Of a stretch of DNA of 64,000 nucleotides, positions 15,321-25,042 are shown piece after piece. How positions within the stretch are numbered: position 1 is the first letter of the stretch; every line of letters begins with the position of its first letter. Under the pieces are notes generated by a model. The model was not told the DNA's origin. It ran no database searches and saw only the letters and a list, made by a program, of their open reading frames with translations. The DNA lies in contig NZ_JANFXK010000011.1 in assembly GCF_024459955.1 (NCBI RefSeq), positions 1-64,000 on the forward strand, in the 5' to 3' direction. The position numbers and the translations under genes are program-made. Source of the DNA: Anaerovorax odorimutans (lineage in GTDB: Bacteria; Bacillota; Clostridia; Peptostreptococcales; Anaerovoracaceae).

Positions 15321-17753
15321 TTAAATTTCCCTTAGTACTGCATTGACTTTTTCTTTTAGCGCTTCAAGGACCTTGTCATGAACTTTTGCTACATCTTCAT
15401 CAGTCAGGGTTTTGTTTTTATCTCTGTAGGTCAGCGCAAAAGCTACGCTCTTCTTTCCTTCGGCCACCTGTTTGCCTCTGTAAACGTCAAACAGCTGTAC
15501 CTTCTCCAGAATCGTTTTGCCTTGTTCCTTGATAATGCTTTCTATATCACCTACTTGGATTTCTTCATCCACCAGCAGTGCAATGTCTCTTGATGTTGCA
15601 GGGTATTTTGGCAGAGGCTGGTAAGCCTTTTCAATATCGGCGCGGCGAATCACGGAATCAAAGAACAGTTCGCAGACGTATGCCCGCGTGCCGATTCCGA
15701 ATTTCTCAGCGACATCCGGGTAAATTTCCCCCATAATGCCCAGTTCCTCGTCGCCTACGGATATTCTGGCGCAGCGGCCCGGATGATATACGCCGTATTC
15801 GCTTTCCGCTGTAAAGGTCACCTCTTTAACGCCCAGAATCTTCAGCATTTCCGTAACCATTCCTTTGAGGGTAAAGAAATCCGTATCTTTGCCGTACATA
15901 CCGATGCACAGGCCCGTCTGCTCATCCGGCAGTTTTTCAGGATCAATGATGTTCTCCATGAAGGTGCTGCCGATTTCAAAAGCACGAACGCTTTCGATAT
16001 TTCTCGAATAGTTCCGCGCCAGAACTTCCAGCATGTTGGGAGTCAGGATCGTCCTCATCACTGAGTTTTCCTCTCCCAGCGGATTGGTTATCTTTACGAA
16101 CGCTCTCTCCCAGGAATCTTCGTCAATGCGCACGTCATCCACGCCCCTGGGACTCACGAAGGAGTAGGTCTGCACCTCGTTTGCTCCCAGCGCGCACAGA
16201 GTATCCCTGGCCAGATCCACCAGAGTGCGCTCCTTTGATTTTCCTGCTTCTGAGTTGCCTTTGGGAATCGTCACCGGAAGCTTATCGTAGCCATACATTC
16301 TGGCAACTTCCTCAACGAAATCCACTTCTGTCAGCAGGTCCTGACGGATGGTCGGCGGAGTCACCTTCATGACTTCTCCATTGCCTTCCACCTTCATTTC
16401 CAGGCTTTCAAAGATGGAAACCATTTCTTCCCGCGAAAGGTCGGTTCCCAGCACACTATTGATACGGCTTACCCGCACGTCGATCACAGGCGCCGTGAAT
16501 TCTTTCGGATAAACATCCACCGTTCCCGATGCTACTTTACCGCAGCCCAGGATTTCGATCAGCCTGCATACACGGTCAGCGGCAGCCTGACACAGATTGG
16601 GGTCGATGCCCTTCTCAAATCTGGAGGAGGCTTCCGTTCTCAGGCCGAGTTTTTTCGAAGTGGCCCGCACGCTGTCTCCGTTGAAGTTGGCCGATTCCAC
16701 CAGGATAGTCGTAGTGTCGGCTTCGATTTCGGAATTGAGTCCGCCCATGACACCGGCAATGGCTACGCCCCGCTGCCCGTCTTTAATCAGCAGCATATCT
16801 TCGGTAAGAGTCCGCTCCGTGTTGTCCAGCGTGGTGAAGGTCTCTCCCTCTGCAGCCCGTTCTACCACGATCTTATTGTCCGCGATCTGGCGGATGTCAA
16901 AAGCATGAATCGGCTGCCCGAATTCCAGCATAACAAAGTTGGTAATATCTACAATATTATTGATCGGGCGCATTCCCGCGTACATCAGTCTTTTCTGCAG
17001 CCACCACGGCGACTGGCCGATCTTCACATCGGTTACGATTCTGGCGGCGTACCGTCTGCACAGCTCCGGCTCTTTGATCTCAACCTGAATAAAATCCTTC
17101 GCCTGCTTGTCTGTCTCACTGACGCAGGCCGTATCCGGGTAGTTCAGGCTGCCTCCGAAGGTAGCGGCCGCTTCCCTGGCCATACCCACCATGGACAGGC
17201 AGTCCGGACGGTTTGGCGTAATTTCAAAATCCACTACCGCCTGTTTCAGTCCCAGAGCCTCGGCAAAGTCCTGGCCCAGCGGATATTCCTCTTCCAGGAT
17301 CCAGATACCGTCTTTATGGGCTACGGGAACGACTTTATCGTCAAATCCCAGCTCTCCGGCGGAGCAAAGCATACCAAAGGACTCCACGCCTCTCAGCTTG
17401 CCCTTGGTGATCTTGGTGCCGCCCTCTTCTTTTTCTTTTCCGTGGAGCGGTCCCGGAATCCGGCTCTTGTGGAGCGCCACCGGAACATAAGCTCCTTCGA
17501 ACACATTGGGAGCGCCGGTAACGATCTGAACGGGTTCATCCCTGCCCACGTTAATCATGCACACCACCAGCTTGTCGGCATCCGGGTGTTTTTCTATCTT
17601 TTCAATCCTGCCTACTACCACGTTTTCCATTTCCTCGCAGAAATATTCACAGGTTTCCAGATTGGAACCTGACATAATCATGCGGTCGCAGAATTCCTTT
17701 GTATCTATATCAATATCCGTATAATCTTTCAGCCACTCGATTGGAACTAACAT
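15321..17753 (-). CDS. pheT: Phenylalanyl-tRNA synthetase beta subunit
   Basis: The 810-residue protein has the usual domain set. These are an EMAP-type tRNA-binding domain near the start (VVVGRIEKIEKHPDADKL), B3/B4 editing (TNRPDCLSMVGMAREAAA), B5, the catalytic-like core (RTEASSRFEKGIDPNL) and the C-terminal FDX-ACB anticodon domain (PKYPATSRDIALLVDEE). It partners PheS in the (alpha-beta)2 enzyme. It starts 12 bases after pheS on the same transcript. Confidence 0.95.
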   Translation of the reverse strand: MLVPIEWLKDYTDIDIDTKEFCDRMIMSGSNLETCEYFCEEMENVVVGRIEKIEKHPDADKLVVCMINVGRDEPVQIVTGAPNVFEGAYVPVALHKSRIPGPLHGKEKEEGGTKITKGKLRGVESFGMLCSAGELGFDDKVVPVAHKDGIWILEEEYPLGQDFAEALGLKQAVVDFEITPNRPDCLSMVGMAREAAATFGGSLNYPDTACVSETDKQAKDFIQVEIKEPELCRRYAARIVTDVKIGQSPWWLQKRLMYAGMRPINNIVDITNFVMLEFGQPIHAFDIRQIADNKIVVERAAEGETFTTLDNTERTLTEDMLLIKDGQRGVAIAGVMGGLNSEIEADTTTILVESANFNGDSVRATSKKLGLRTEASSRFEKGIDPNLCQAAADRVCRLIEILGCGKVASGTVDVYPKEFTAPVIDVRVSRINSVLGTDLSREEMVSIFESLEMKVEGNGEVMKVTPPTIRQDLLTEVDFVEEVARMYGYDKLPVTIPKGNSEAGKSKERTLVDLARDTLCALGANEVQTYSFVSPRGVDDVRIDEDSWERAFVKITNPLGEENSVMRTILTPNMLEVLARNYSRNIESVRAFEIGSTFMENIIDPEKLPDEQTGLCIGMYGKDTDFFTLKGMVTEMLKILGVKEVTFTAESEYGVYHPGRCARISVGDEELGIMGEIYPDVAEKFGIGTRAYVCELFFDSVIRRADIEKAYQPLPKYPATSRDIALLVDEEIQVGDIESIIKEQGKTILEKVQLFDVYRGKQVAEGKKSVAFALTYRDKNKTLTDEDVAKVHDKVLEALKEKVNAVLREI

Positions 17754-17765
17754 CTACGGCACCTC

Positions 17766-18788
17766 CTATTTGAACTGGTTGATGAAACGCATGTCATTTT
17801 CATAGAAAAGACGGATATCATCAACGCCATACTTTAACATTGCAATTCTTTCCACACCCATACCAAAGGCGAACCCGGTATATTTCTCCGTGTCAATGCC
17901 GCCTACCGCCAGCACGTTGGGGTGTACCATTCCGCAGCCCAGGATCTCGATCCAGCCGCTGCCTTTACAGATACGGCAGCCCTTTCCGCCGCATTTGAAA
18001 CAGGAAACGTCCATCTCCGCGCTCGGTTCTGTAAATGGGAAATGATGCGGTCTGAACTTGGTCCTTGTGGATGATCCGAAGAGCTGTTTTGCCATGCTGT
18101 CCAGCGTACCTTTTAAGTCAGCCATGGTGATGCCTTCGTCCACGATAAGGCCTTCAACCTGGTGGAACATCGGCGAATGGGTGGCGTCCGGCGTATCACA
18201 GCGGAAGCATCTTCCCGGCGCGATGATCTTGATTGGCGGTTTCTGACTCATCAGAGTCCGGATCTGCACGGAAGAAGTATGGGGTCTCAGGACCGTATCT
18301 TTTGCAATATAGAAAGTATCCGTCACATCTCTCGAGGGGTGATTCTTAGGAGAATTGAGGGCGTCGAACGCGTTGAATACGCTCTCCACCTGCGGGCCCT
18401 CGGCTATGGAGTAGCCCATGGACATAAAGATATCAGATATTTCTTCAATGGTAATTGTGATCGGATGCTTTACTCCCAGGCTCATGTCTTCGCCCGGCTC
18501 GGTCACATCGATCTTTTCCAGTTTAAACTGCGCTTCTTTTGCGGCGGCTTTTACCTGCGCGAACTTTTCTTCCAACAGGTTTTCTACTTCATTTCTCACT
18601 TTATTGGCAGCCTGCCCCAGTTCTTTTTTCTCTTCCGGCGGAAGTTTTTTCATGCCTTTGAGTATTTCAGTCAGCTGGCCCTTTTTTCCCAGAACCTTTA
18701 CCCGGATCTCATCCGTTTCGGCCAGTGTCTTTGCCTTTTCTAACTGCTCTTTTGCCTCCTGCAAAATTTTGTTTAATTGCGTTTGCAT
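17766..18788 (-). CDS. pheS: Phenylalanyl-tRNA synthetase alpha subunit
   Basis: The 340-residue class II synthetase subunit has an N-terminal coiled coil (about 1-85), motif 2 (FRCDTPDATHSPMFHQVEGL) and motif 3 (GFAFGMGVERIAMLKYG). It has a CFKCGGKGCRICKGSGW insert, a cysteine-rich element seen in a subset of bacterial PheS. Only 33 bases separate it from the upstream methyltransferase gene, so there is no T-box leader here. Confidence 0.95.
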   Translation of the reverse strand: MQTQLNKILQEAKEQLEKAKTLAETDEIRVKVLGKKGQLTEILKGMKKLPPEEKKELGQAANKVRNEVENLLEEKFAQVKAAAKEAQFKLEKIDVTEPGEDMSLGVKHPITITIEEISDIFMSMGYSIAEGPQVESVFNAFDALNSPKNHPSRDVTDTFYIAKDTVLRPHTSSVQIRTLMSQKPPIKIIAPGRCFRCDTPDATHSPMFHQVEGLIVDEGITMADLKGTLDSMAKQLFGSSTRTKFRPHHFPFTEPSAEMDVSCFKCGGKGCRICKGSGWIEILGCGMVHPNVLAVGGIDTEKYTGFAFGMGVERIAMLKYGVDDIRLFYENDMRFINQFK

Positions 18789-18821
18789 ATGTTTTTACCT
18801 CTCCAAAATATAGTCTGTTAT

Positions 18822-19589
18822 CTATCTCATGGACTCGTACATCAGGATTCCCGCAGCTACGGAAGCATTGAGGGAGTCGATATCGCCGTCCATTGGTATC
18901 TTAATGATTCGGTGCGCCATCGCCATCAGCTCGGTTGATATCCCGTTTCCTTCGTTGCCGATGATCAAACCGATATTTCTCTTCATATCTATATCATAAT
19001 AGTACAGGTCCGTATCAAACCCCGTGGCAAGGATCGTCTTTCCCGCCCTTTCCAAAACGGAAACGGCCTGCTCTGGCGAATCCGCCGCAAATACGGGCAT
19101 TCGAAACAGAGAACCCGCGGCGGCCCGAACGATCTTAGAAGAATAAAGATCCGCTGTGCCTTTGATGGTCATAACACCGCTGTATCCGGCCGCGTCTGCG
19201 GTCCTGATGATAGTCCCGATGTTGCCGGGGTCCTGCAGCCGGTCCAAAAGGACCACATTGCCTGATTTGCGATCTGTCTTTTTCAGGAAATCTTCTTCGG
19301 TCAGTTCCCGCTTTTCTACGATTGCCAGGATTCCCTGAGTCGTCTTGGTCTGGGCAAGCTTTGAAAAAAGCCTGCCCTCCATAAAGACCGTATCGGCGGA
19401 AAAAGCGGGCGGGATACCGCATTCTTCCGATATGATAATCGTCTTCACGTTCTGTCCTGTGGCAAGAGCTTCTCTGACCAGCTTTTCGCCTTCCACCAGA
19501 TAGAGCCCTTCCTGATCCCGGTATTTTCTCAGGGTCAGCCTGCCGCACAGTCTGAATATTTGATTGTCTTTTGATGTTATTTTCTTCAT
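18822..19589 (-). CDS. TrmH/SpoU-family RNA 2'-O-methyltransferase
   Basis: The 255-residue protein has an N-terminal substrate-binding domain (about 5-85) and a SPOUT knot. The knot motifs are LLDRLQDPGNIGTIIRTADA (motif 1), IIGNEGNGIS (motif 2) and IKIPMDGDIDSLNASVAAGI (motif 3). It methylates a ribose in rRNA or tRNA; the exact target cannot be told. No clear ribosome site precedes the ATG at 19589. The ftsZ terminator lies just upstream, so expression may depend on read-through or an unseen promoter. Confidence 0.85.
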   Translation of the reverse strand: MKKITSKDNQIFRLCGRLTLRKYRDQEGLYLVEGEKLVREALATGQNVKTIIISEECGIPPAFSADTVFMEGRLFSKLAQTKTTQGILAIVEKRELTEEDFLKKTDRKSGNVVLLDRLQDPGNIGTIIRTADAAGYSGVMTIKGTADLYSSKIVRAAAGSLFRMPVFAADSPEQAVSVLERAGKTILATGFDTDLYYYDIDMKRNIGLIIGNEGNGISTELMAMAHRIIKIPMDGDIDSLNASVAAGILMYESMR

Positions 19590-19607
19590 ACTTTTTTTAT
19601 GAAGAAA

Positions 19608-19630
19608 AGCCGGTTCATCACCGGCTCTTC
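19608..19630 (-). terminator. Terminator downstream of ftsZ
   Basis: On the minus strand AGCCGGT and ACCGGCT form a seven-pair stem over GATGA, followed by TTTTC. It begins about 24 bases beyond the ftsZ stop. Confidence 0.75.
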
Positions 19631-19649
19631 CTTTTATACAGAATTGGTT

Positions 19650-20774
19650 CTACTTTGATGATAAGAAGGGCGGGATTTTAAAGTCGTTATCAATCAAGCT
19701 GCCTCTTTCTTTTTCATTCTTTTCATCCAGGATGGAGCTTGTGGTATTGACATCGCTCTCCTTCTTCTCCTCGCCGGCAGTCTCTGGCATCAGGTCGTTT
19801 CCTAAAAGATCGGCACTGGGTCTGCTTTCAAATCCTGTGGCGATTACGGTGATATAGATTTCGTCCTTGATGTCTTCTTTGATGGCCGCGCCGAATATGA
19901 TAATCGCATTGTTATCGGCAGCCTTTTCGATCTCACTGGCCGCCTCGTTGGCTTCCAGCATTCCCAGATCGTATCCGCCGGTAACATTGATAAGTACGGC
20001 TTTGGCTCCATCGATGCTGGTCTCAAGAAGCGGGCTCTCGATGGCGTCCTTGACAGCGTCGGAAACCCGGTTCTCTCCGGAACCCTTTCCTACGCCCATA
20101 TGAGCTACGCCTCTGTCCTTCATAACGGTCGTTACGTCCGCAAAGTCCAGGTTGATGAGAGCATCGTCGATAATCAGTTCGGAAATACCCTGTATGCCCT
20201 GTTTGAGAACTTCGTCAGCCATATCAAAGGCTTCCAGAAGGGAGGTGTTTTCTTCAACGGTTTCAAGAAGCTTGTCGTTGGGAACGATTACCAGTGAATC
20301 CACGTATTTTTTCAGGAATTTGATTCCCAGTTCCGCGTGTTCGCCGCGCTTCTTGCCTTCAAAGGTAAATGGCTTGGTCACTACGCCTACGGTCAGGATA
20401 CCCATGTCCTTGGCAACCTTGGCTACGATAGGCGCCGCTCCGGTTCCCGTGCCGCCGCCCATGCCTGCTGTGATGAATACCATATCGGCCCCGGTTATGA
20501 ACTTGGACAGGTCTTCCAGATTTTCTTCTGCGGACTTTTGTCCGATCTCAGGATTGCCGCCTGCTCCCAGTCCTTTCGTCAGTTTTTCACCGATCTGCAG
20601 CTTGGTCTCCGCTTTACAGCGGGCCAGAGCCTGCTTGTCCGTATTTATTGCTATGTAGGCCACGCCCTGCATGCCTGCATCTATCATTCTATTCACTGCG
20701 TTACATCCGCCGCCGCCGACACCAACTACTTTTATTTTTGCCGGAGTTGACTCGTTCATCTCAAATTGTAACAT
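19650..20774 (-). CDS. ftsZ: Cell-division GTPase FtsZ
   Basis: The 374-residue tubulin homologue has the signature GGGTGTG at residues 106-112, the N-terminal [16 protein letters not shown] and the T7 loop INLDFADV. It forms the Z ring. The C-terminus lacks a long linker but ends with [13 protein letters not shown], the conserved tail that binds partner proteins. GGGAGGTAG precedes the start. It is the last gene of the dcw region and is separated from sbp by 286 bases with its own -10 element, so it is at least partly expressed independently. No ftsA is present next to it. Confidence 0.97.
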   Translation of the reverse strand: MLQFEMNESTPAKIKVVGVGGGGCNAVNRMIDAGMQGVAYIAINTDKQALARCKAETKLQIGEKLTKGLGAGGNPEIGQKSAEENLEDLSKFITGADMVFITAGMGGGTGTGAAPIVAKVAKDMGILTVGVVTKPFTFEGKKRGEHAELGIKFLKKYVDSLVIVPNDKLLETVEENTSLLEAFDMADEVLKQGIQGISELIIDDALINLDFADVTTVMKDRGVAHMGVGKGSGENRVSDAVKDAIESPLLETSIDGAKAVLINVTGGYDLGMLEANEAASEIEKAADNNAIIIFGAAIKEDIKDEIYITVIATGFESRPSADLLGNDLMPETAGEEKKESDVNTTSSILDEKNEKERGSLIDNDFKIPPFLSSK

Positions 20775-20816
20775 CAGAAACTACCTCCCATACTTTTTTT
20801 ATACAACTTACAATTC

Positions 20817-20825
20817 ATTATACCA
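20817..20825 (-). promoter_or_regulatory. Extended -10 promoter of ftsZ
   Basis: On the minus strand TGGTATAAT gives an extended -10 element about 40 bases upstream of the ftsZ start. No good -35 hexamer is visible. Confidence 0.5.
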
Positions 20826-20871
20826 CAAACCTCAATACTTAGCGGTACTGCCCCATAGGAATTTGCGGTGC

Positions 20872-20992
20872 AATGAACGCATCTTACGGCATCGTCCGCC
20901 CAAACTCTCTCCTATGCTCCGCTTCGCTGTCCGTTTTGCCGGGCAAAAACCCCAGGCAAAAGGCAATACCGTAAAAAAGCCTTGCGTTCATT
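20872..20992. repeat. 121-bp imperfect palindromic element between sbp and ftsZ
   Basis: AATGAACGCA at 20872-20881 is exactly inverted as TGCGTTCATT at 20983-20992. Next inside, TTACGGCAT faces ATACCGTAA. The centre holds TTGCCGGGCAA and other short dyads. It resembles a small non-autonomous repeat or structured RNA and shares motifs with repeats near 37332 and 42148. Confidence 0.6.
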
Positions 20993-21060
20993 ATAGCATA
21001 AAGAAACGCCCTATGCACCTGTTTTTCCAATTAAAATACCACTTTTTTACCGTAAAAAAT

Positions 21061-21420
21061 CTACAATTTCCGCTGTTTTCTATCCCGATATCTCTGAATG
21101 ATGATCCTTCTGATGGCAGCCAGATTGTTAAAAAGCCTTCCGCCGAAGACAAAGATGGCCGCGTAATAGAGGGGAATTCCCAGTTTATCGCCTACAAAAG
21201 TCAGCACTCCGGCCAAAAGAGCGTTGGTTGCGAAGCCGGAGACGAAAATCGTCGTATCGTACTTTTCTTCCAGATCCGCGCGTATGGCTCCCACCAGGGA
21301 ATCCATCGCCGCCAGCAGGGCCATGGTAATGTAAAAGGAATACTCCGTCGGATAGGTAACATTCAGCGCGAATCCGCAGATGAGGCCCAGAATCAGCGCG
21401 ATGGTCATTGCGATAATCAA
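21061..21420 (-). CDS. sbp: Small basic protein Sbp (DUF1290)
   Basis: The 119-residue membrane protein has three or four hydrophobic spans and the DUF1290 pattern GFALNVTYPTEYSFYITMAL, then LAAMDSLVGAIRADLEEKYD and FGGRLFNNLAAIRR. In Bacillus the homologue sits in the same place in the dcw cluster, between the DUF881 genes and ftsZ/ftsA. Its biochemical role is unknown. It ends in a strongly basic tail. Confidence 0.88.
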   Translation of the reverse strand: MIIAMTIALILGLICGFALNVTYPTEYSFYITMALLAAMDSLVGAIRADLEEKYDTTIFVSGFATNALLAGVLTFVGDKLGIPLYYAAIFVFGGRLFNNLAAIRRIIIQRYRDRKQRKL

Positions 21421-21424
21421 ATTA

Positions 21425-22141
21425 TCAGTCCCCTTTCTGTTCTTTCATGTAAAGGAATTTCGGTGTTTTGTCATACCCGGCAATCTCGATGCCGGCAGCG
21501 GACTGGATCTTGAATTGCACGCCCCATTCCTGGAGTTCTTTTCCGTATCCGTAGGCGCCGATGAGCCGGTCTGTCATCCTGGTGCTGTCGCCGATGGCGC
21601 GGATGACAAAGGGCCTGGCATAAGTAGTCCCGTTGATTCTCACCGTATAACCGGCACAGGATACGGAGGTGGTGTCGATGATCCGCTGCCCGTTGACTGA
21701 AACAGCCTCAGCGCCGGCGGCTTTCAGCTCATTGATAATCCGCAGGATATCGTTATCGTGGACCAGAAGACTGCTCACCTCTCCCCCGTCCTTTATCGGA
21801 TCGGTACCGTCGTCCACCGTGATTACAACGCCTTCGCCCCGGACGGTCTTTGTTCCCGCTGCCATGCTGTTTTTCAGCAGATCCTTTTTCAGGGCCCTGA
21901 GCATTTTCTTTCCGTTTTCCTTGCTGTACAGGGCCAGATTATCCCTGGCCTGCGCAGTGAGCTTTTTAACATCGGAAAGGGCTTCCTTTTCAGCCTGTAT
22001 CTGCGCCTTATAATCCTCTACTGTTTTCTGGGAAACATACAGACGCTCGCCATCCGTCATCTTCGCCTGGATCACGATACCCGCCCCGATGAGAAAGCAG
22101 AGTATCACCACGCCTATTATCTTCTTCGTTTTCATCCGCAT
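21425..22141 (-). CDS. DUF881 division-cluster protein (YlxX/YlxW type)
   Basis: The 238-residue protein has one N-terminal membrane span (about 7-24), an extracytoplasmic coiled coil (about 35-90) and the DUF881 domain (GEGVVITVDDGTDP, LRIINELKAAGAEAVSVNGQRI, FVIRAIGDSTRM). Paralogous to the next gene upstream. Such pairs are a stable part of Clostridia and Bacillus dcw clusters, but the function is unknown. Confidence 0.85.
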   Translation of the reverse strand: MRMKTKKIIGVVILCFLIGAGIVIQAKMTDGERLYVSQKTVEDYKAQIQAEKEALSDVKKLTAQARDNLALYSKENGKKMLRALKKDLLKNSMAAGTKTVRGEGVVITVDDGTDPIKDGGEVSSLLVHDNDILRIINELKAAGAEAVSVNGQRIIDTTSVSCAGYTVRINGTTYARPFVIRAIGDSTRMTDRLIGAYGYGKELQEWGVQFKIQSAAGIEIAGYDKTPKFLYMKEQKGD

Positions 22142-22146
22142 ATACC

Positions 22147-22872
22147 CTACTCATCCTTGACCGGTTTCGCGTATTTGAAATCGATGACTCCCGTATAGCG
22201 GGGGATTTCAATGCGGTCTTTCTTTTTTGTGCTGACCACCAGCCCCTGACTCTTCATAGTCTCCACGATACCGGCCCGGATGGTAATAGCCGCGTCCATG
22301 GTGTCCCCCGGCCCAATGGCATTTATGGTATAGGGCTGCGCCGTGGCCTTGCCGTTGATGTTGATATTATCGCCTGCCAGACTGATTTCCGTCGTCTGGA
22401 CAATCCGCTCTCCGTTAATGGAAATAGCTTCGGCGCCGGCTTCCTTCAGCTTGTTGACCACGTTGAGAAGGTACTCGTAATTGTAGGCGATCAGGCTGAA
22501 TTCCTCACCGCCTTCCTCCTTTGCCGGAGGGTCTTTTATTTCCACCACAAGACCGGGACCGTAGACGTCCACAAGGCCCGCCAGCATTTTATTCGTTTCG
22601 TTTTCTTCTACCATGGATTTTACAGAGCTGTTTTCGCCGGCTTTGCTTTTCTCAATGTCGGCCATTCGATCCTCCAGCTCCGAAAGACGGGCCAGAGCGG
22701 CGTCCTTTTCCTCCGTCGCTTCTTTCAGCTGGGCCTCATAGCCCTTGATTTTAGCCAGAGGCACCAGAGCTCCCTGATCATCTCCCTCAGTGGTGCTGAT
22801 CTGAACGGAAATGATGAACCCGATTAGAAATGTCAGGACCGCGGCAATGGCGATCCCTTTATATTTTGCCAT
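22147..22872 (-). CDS. DUF881 division-cluster protein, second copy
   Basis: The 241-residue protein repeats the layout of its neighbour. It has one N-terminal span (about 6-23), a coiled coil (about 43-85) and DUF881 (DVYGPGLVVEIKDPP, LLNVVNKLKEAGAEAISING, YTINAIGPGDTMDAAI). It lies between ftsQ and the other DUF881 gene with gaps of five to ten bases, so the set is one transcript. Adjacent duplication followed by divergence is the simplest origin. Confidence 0.85.
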   Translation of the reverse strand: MAKYKGIAIAAVLTFLIGFIISVQISTTEGDDQGALVPLAKIKGYEAQLKEATEEKDAALARLSELEDRMADIEKSKAGENSSVKSMVEENETNKMLAGLVDVYGPGLVVEIKDPPAKEEGGEEFSLIAYNYEYLLNVVNKLKEAGAEAISINGERIVQTTEISLAGDNININGKATAQPYTINAIGPGDTMDAAITIRAGIVETMKSQGLVVSTKKKDRIEIPRYTGVIDFKYAKPVKDE

Positions 22873-22881
22873 GACTGTCTC

Positions 22882-23739
22882 CTATTTGGTTTTTTTGTTG
22901 AAGGAAAAATATTGATCGTCCCCAACGTTGATGACGCCTTTTTTCTCGCCCTTTTTATAGAGATCGAAAATGACTGCCTGCAGATTTCCTTCCTTCATGC
23001 TGCTGAGCAGGTTTCTGGCCTTGCCTCTGCAGAACAGCTGATCGGTCAGATAGGCCTTGACCACCACTTCCGACGCATCGATTTGCTTGAAATACAGATC
23101 GGCCTTTTCCATTTCATTAAGGAGTCTCATGGCTTTTTTATAGACGTTTTCCTCTTTTACCTCAACCGCTTCGTTTTCCTTGGCTTCGGTGACCGTTACT
23201 CCCGACAGAAACGTCAGCTGAGGCGCCTGCTGAGCGACCTGCAGGACAATCCCTTCACCGTCGATCACTACAAATTGGCTGTCCTTTGCCAGTATGGCCA
23301 TTTCCTTCCGCTCCGTAAGCTCGATGCTGACCGTCCCCGGCAGCTTTCGTTTTACCCTGGCTTCCTGAACATAGGGGTTTTCTTCCAGCTTGTCCTCACA
23401 TTTGCCGCCCTTGAATTCGAACAGGTTCATGCCCTTTTTCAGCCCTGCCATCTCCTGAATCTGCTGGGCGGTAAAGTGGCTGCTCTCCGAAGTGTTGATG
23501 GTTTTGATATTGAAGACACTGGAATGCAGGAAAAAGTAAAGACCGACGCAAATCAAAATCAGCAAAAGAACTTTCAGCACATACCGTTTCTTTTTCCGTT
23601 TTCTCTTTTTCGGTGGTTTTTTTCCCGATATTTTAGAAGGGGCGTGTTCTGGCGCCCCTTCTGTGTATTCTTTATCTTCGTTCTCCAAAGCACCCTCTTC
23701 CGGCTGCCAGTCAAACTGTTTTGTCTCATGTTCTTTCAT
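22882..23739 (-). CDS. ftsQ: Cell-division protein FtsQ/DivIB
   Basis: The 285-residue protein has a long basic cytoplasmic region (KKPPKKRKRKKKR), one membrane span (about 55-71) and then a POTRA domain (IKTINTSESSHFTAQQIQEM). The FtsQ beta domain follows (NPYVQEARVKRKLPGTVSIE). It bridges FtsL/FtsB-type proteins at the septum. The start overlaps the murA 3' end by 14 bases. Confidence 0.9.
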   Translation of the reverse strand: MKEHETKQFDWQPEEGALENEDKEYTEGAPEHAPSKISGKKPPKKRKRKKKRYVLKVLLLILICVGLYFFLHSSVFNIKTINTSESSHFTAQQIQEMAGLKKGMNLFEFKGGKCEDKLEENPYVQEARVKRKLPGTVSIELTERKEMAILAKDSQFVVIDGEGIVLQVAQQAPQLTFLSGVTVTEAKENEAVEVKEENVYKKAMRLLNEMEKADLYFKQIDASEVVVKAYLTDQLFCRGKARNLLSSMKEGNLQAVIFDLYKKGEKKGVINVGDDQYFSFNKKTK

Positions 23740-24988
23740 AACTCTTACCGATATCCCCGCCTAGTTTTTTTAGTTCCCCATGAAAATCGCAGTACCCCCG
23801 TTCAATGTAATGAACGTCATTTACTATCGTTTCGCCGCATGCCATGAGGCCGGCCAGAACCAGCGCCGCTCCTCCCCGAAGATCTTCGGCGGCAACGCGG
23901 GACCCCTCAAGGAACTCTACTCCCTCTATTATAGCGGTTCTTTGCAAAATTTCAATATCTGCGCCCATTTTTATCAGCTGCCCCGCATATTTAAACCGAT
24001 TTTCAAAGATTGTTTCCTCGATTCGGCTCCTGCCTGCGGCAGTTGCCATGATTGCAGTGAACTGGGGCTGCAGATCCGTGGCGAAATCCGGGTAGGGGCC
24101 GGTCTGCAGTCTGCCTACGGAGCGCAGCCTGCCCGGACCCTGGATCCAGATCTCTTTGGGATGCCGTTTCACTTTGCATCCGGCGTGCTTCAAATGGCGC
24201 AGCAGGGACCTTAAGGCATCGCTTTCCACGCCTTTTACCAGCAGCTCTCCTCCTGTTCCCGCAGCAGCCATGAGAAAGGTTCCCGCTTCGATGCGGTCTC
24301 CCATGATTCGGTGGTCGCTGCCGTGCAGCGGCAGGCCGCCTTTAATGGTGATCTGAGAGGTACCGGCTCCTTTGATCCGGGCGCCGCACCCGTTGAGATA
24401 ATCCTGCAGATCCATGATCTCCGGCTCTCTGGCGCTGTTATGAATTACAGTTTCGCCTTTTGCTCCCAACGCGGCCATCATGACGTTTTCCGTCGCGCCT
24501 ACGCTGGGAAAATCGAGAATGATGTTGGTACCGCTCATCCGCCCGCCGGTAAATACCAGCCTCTGACCTGTTTCTTCAATGGTAACGCCCAGCTGTGACA
24601 ACGCTTTGATATGTATGTCGATGGGTCTTTTCCCAATGGCGCAGCCGCCCGGCTGGCTGATAACGGCTTTGCCGCAGCGCGTCAGAAGAGGTCCCACCAG
24701 AAAAATGGAAGAACGCATCTTCTCCATCAGGTCGGTCGGCACTTCGTATTCATTTACCCCTGCCGTATCCACGAGAATACAGCTGCCTTTTTCCTCGGTT
24801 CGGCACCCCAGAGATCTGAGTATTTCTCCCATGATGGCCACATCCGAAATTCGCGGACAGCCGGTGAACAGGTTTTCATCTTTCGTAACAATGGAGGCGG
24901 CCAGGATCGGCAGCGCAGCATTTTTTGCTCCGTTTACCGTATATTCCCCGCTGATTGGATTTCCGCCCCGTATATGATAGCTTTCCAA
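23726..24988 (-). CDS. murA: UDP-GlcNAc 1-carboxyvinyltransferase MurA
   Basis: The 420-residue enzyme transfers enolpyruvate to UDP-GlcNAc, the first committed step of peptidoglycan synthesis. The fosfomycin-target cysteine is visible as Cys116 in PGGCAIGKRPIDIH, and NGAKNAALPILAAS is the N-terminal signature. A TTG at 24988 is taken as start because GGAGGTG lies nine bases upstream and the length then matches the family. The ATG at 25018 would place the ribosome site inside the gene. It occupies the place between murG and ftsQ where murC/murB often lie. Confidence 0.93.
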   Translation of the reverse strand: MESYHIRGGNPISGEYTVNGAKNAALPILAASIVTKDENLFTGCPRISDVAIMGEILRSLGCRTEEKGSCILVDTAGVNEYEVPTDLMEKMRSSIFLVGPLLTRCGKAVISQPGGCAIGKRPIDIHIKALSQLGVTIEETGQRLVFTGGRMSGTNIILDFPSVGATENVMMAALGAKGETVIHNSAREPEIMDLQDYLNGCGARIKGAGTSQITIKGGLPLHGSDHRIMGDRIEAGTFLMAAAGTGGELLVKGVESDALRSLLRHLKHAGCKVKRHPKEIWIQGPGRLRSVGRLQTGPYPDFATDLQPQFTAIMATAAGRSRIEETIFENRFKYAGQLIKMGADIEILQRTAIIEGVEFLEGSRVAAEDLRGGAALVLAGLMACGETIVNDVHYIERGYCDFHGELKKLGGDIGKSYERT

Positions 24989-25042
24989 ATTATAAAACAC
25001 CTCCGAAACATACTTCATAGTATGCCGGAGGTATCTTTTAAG

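Noticed and set aside
18789-18821. T-box leader before pheST
   Set aside because: Only 33 bases separate pheS from the upstream gene, and no T-box sequence is visible here or before argS.
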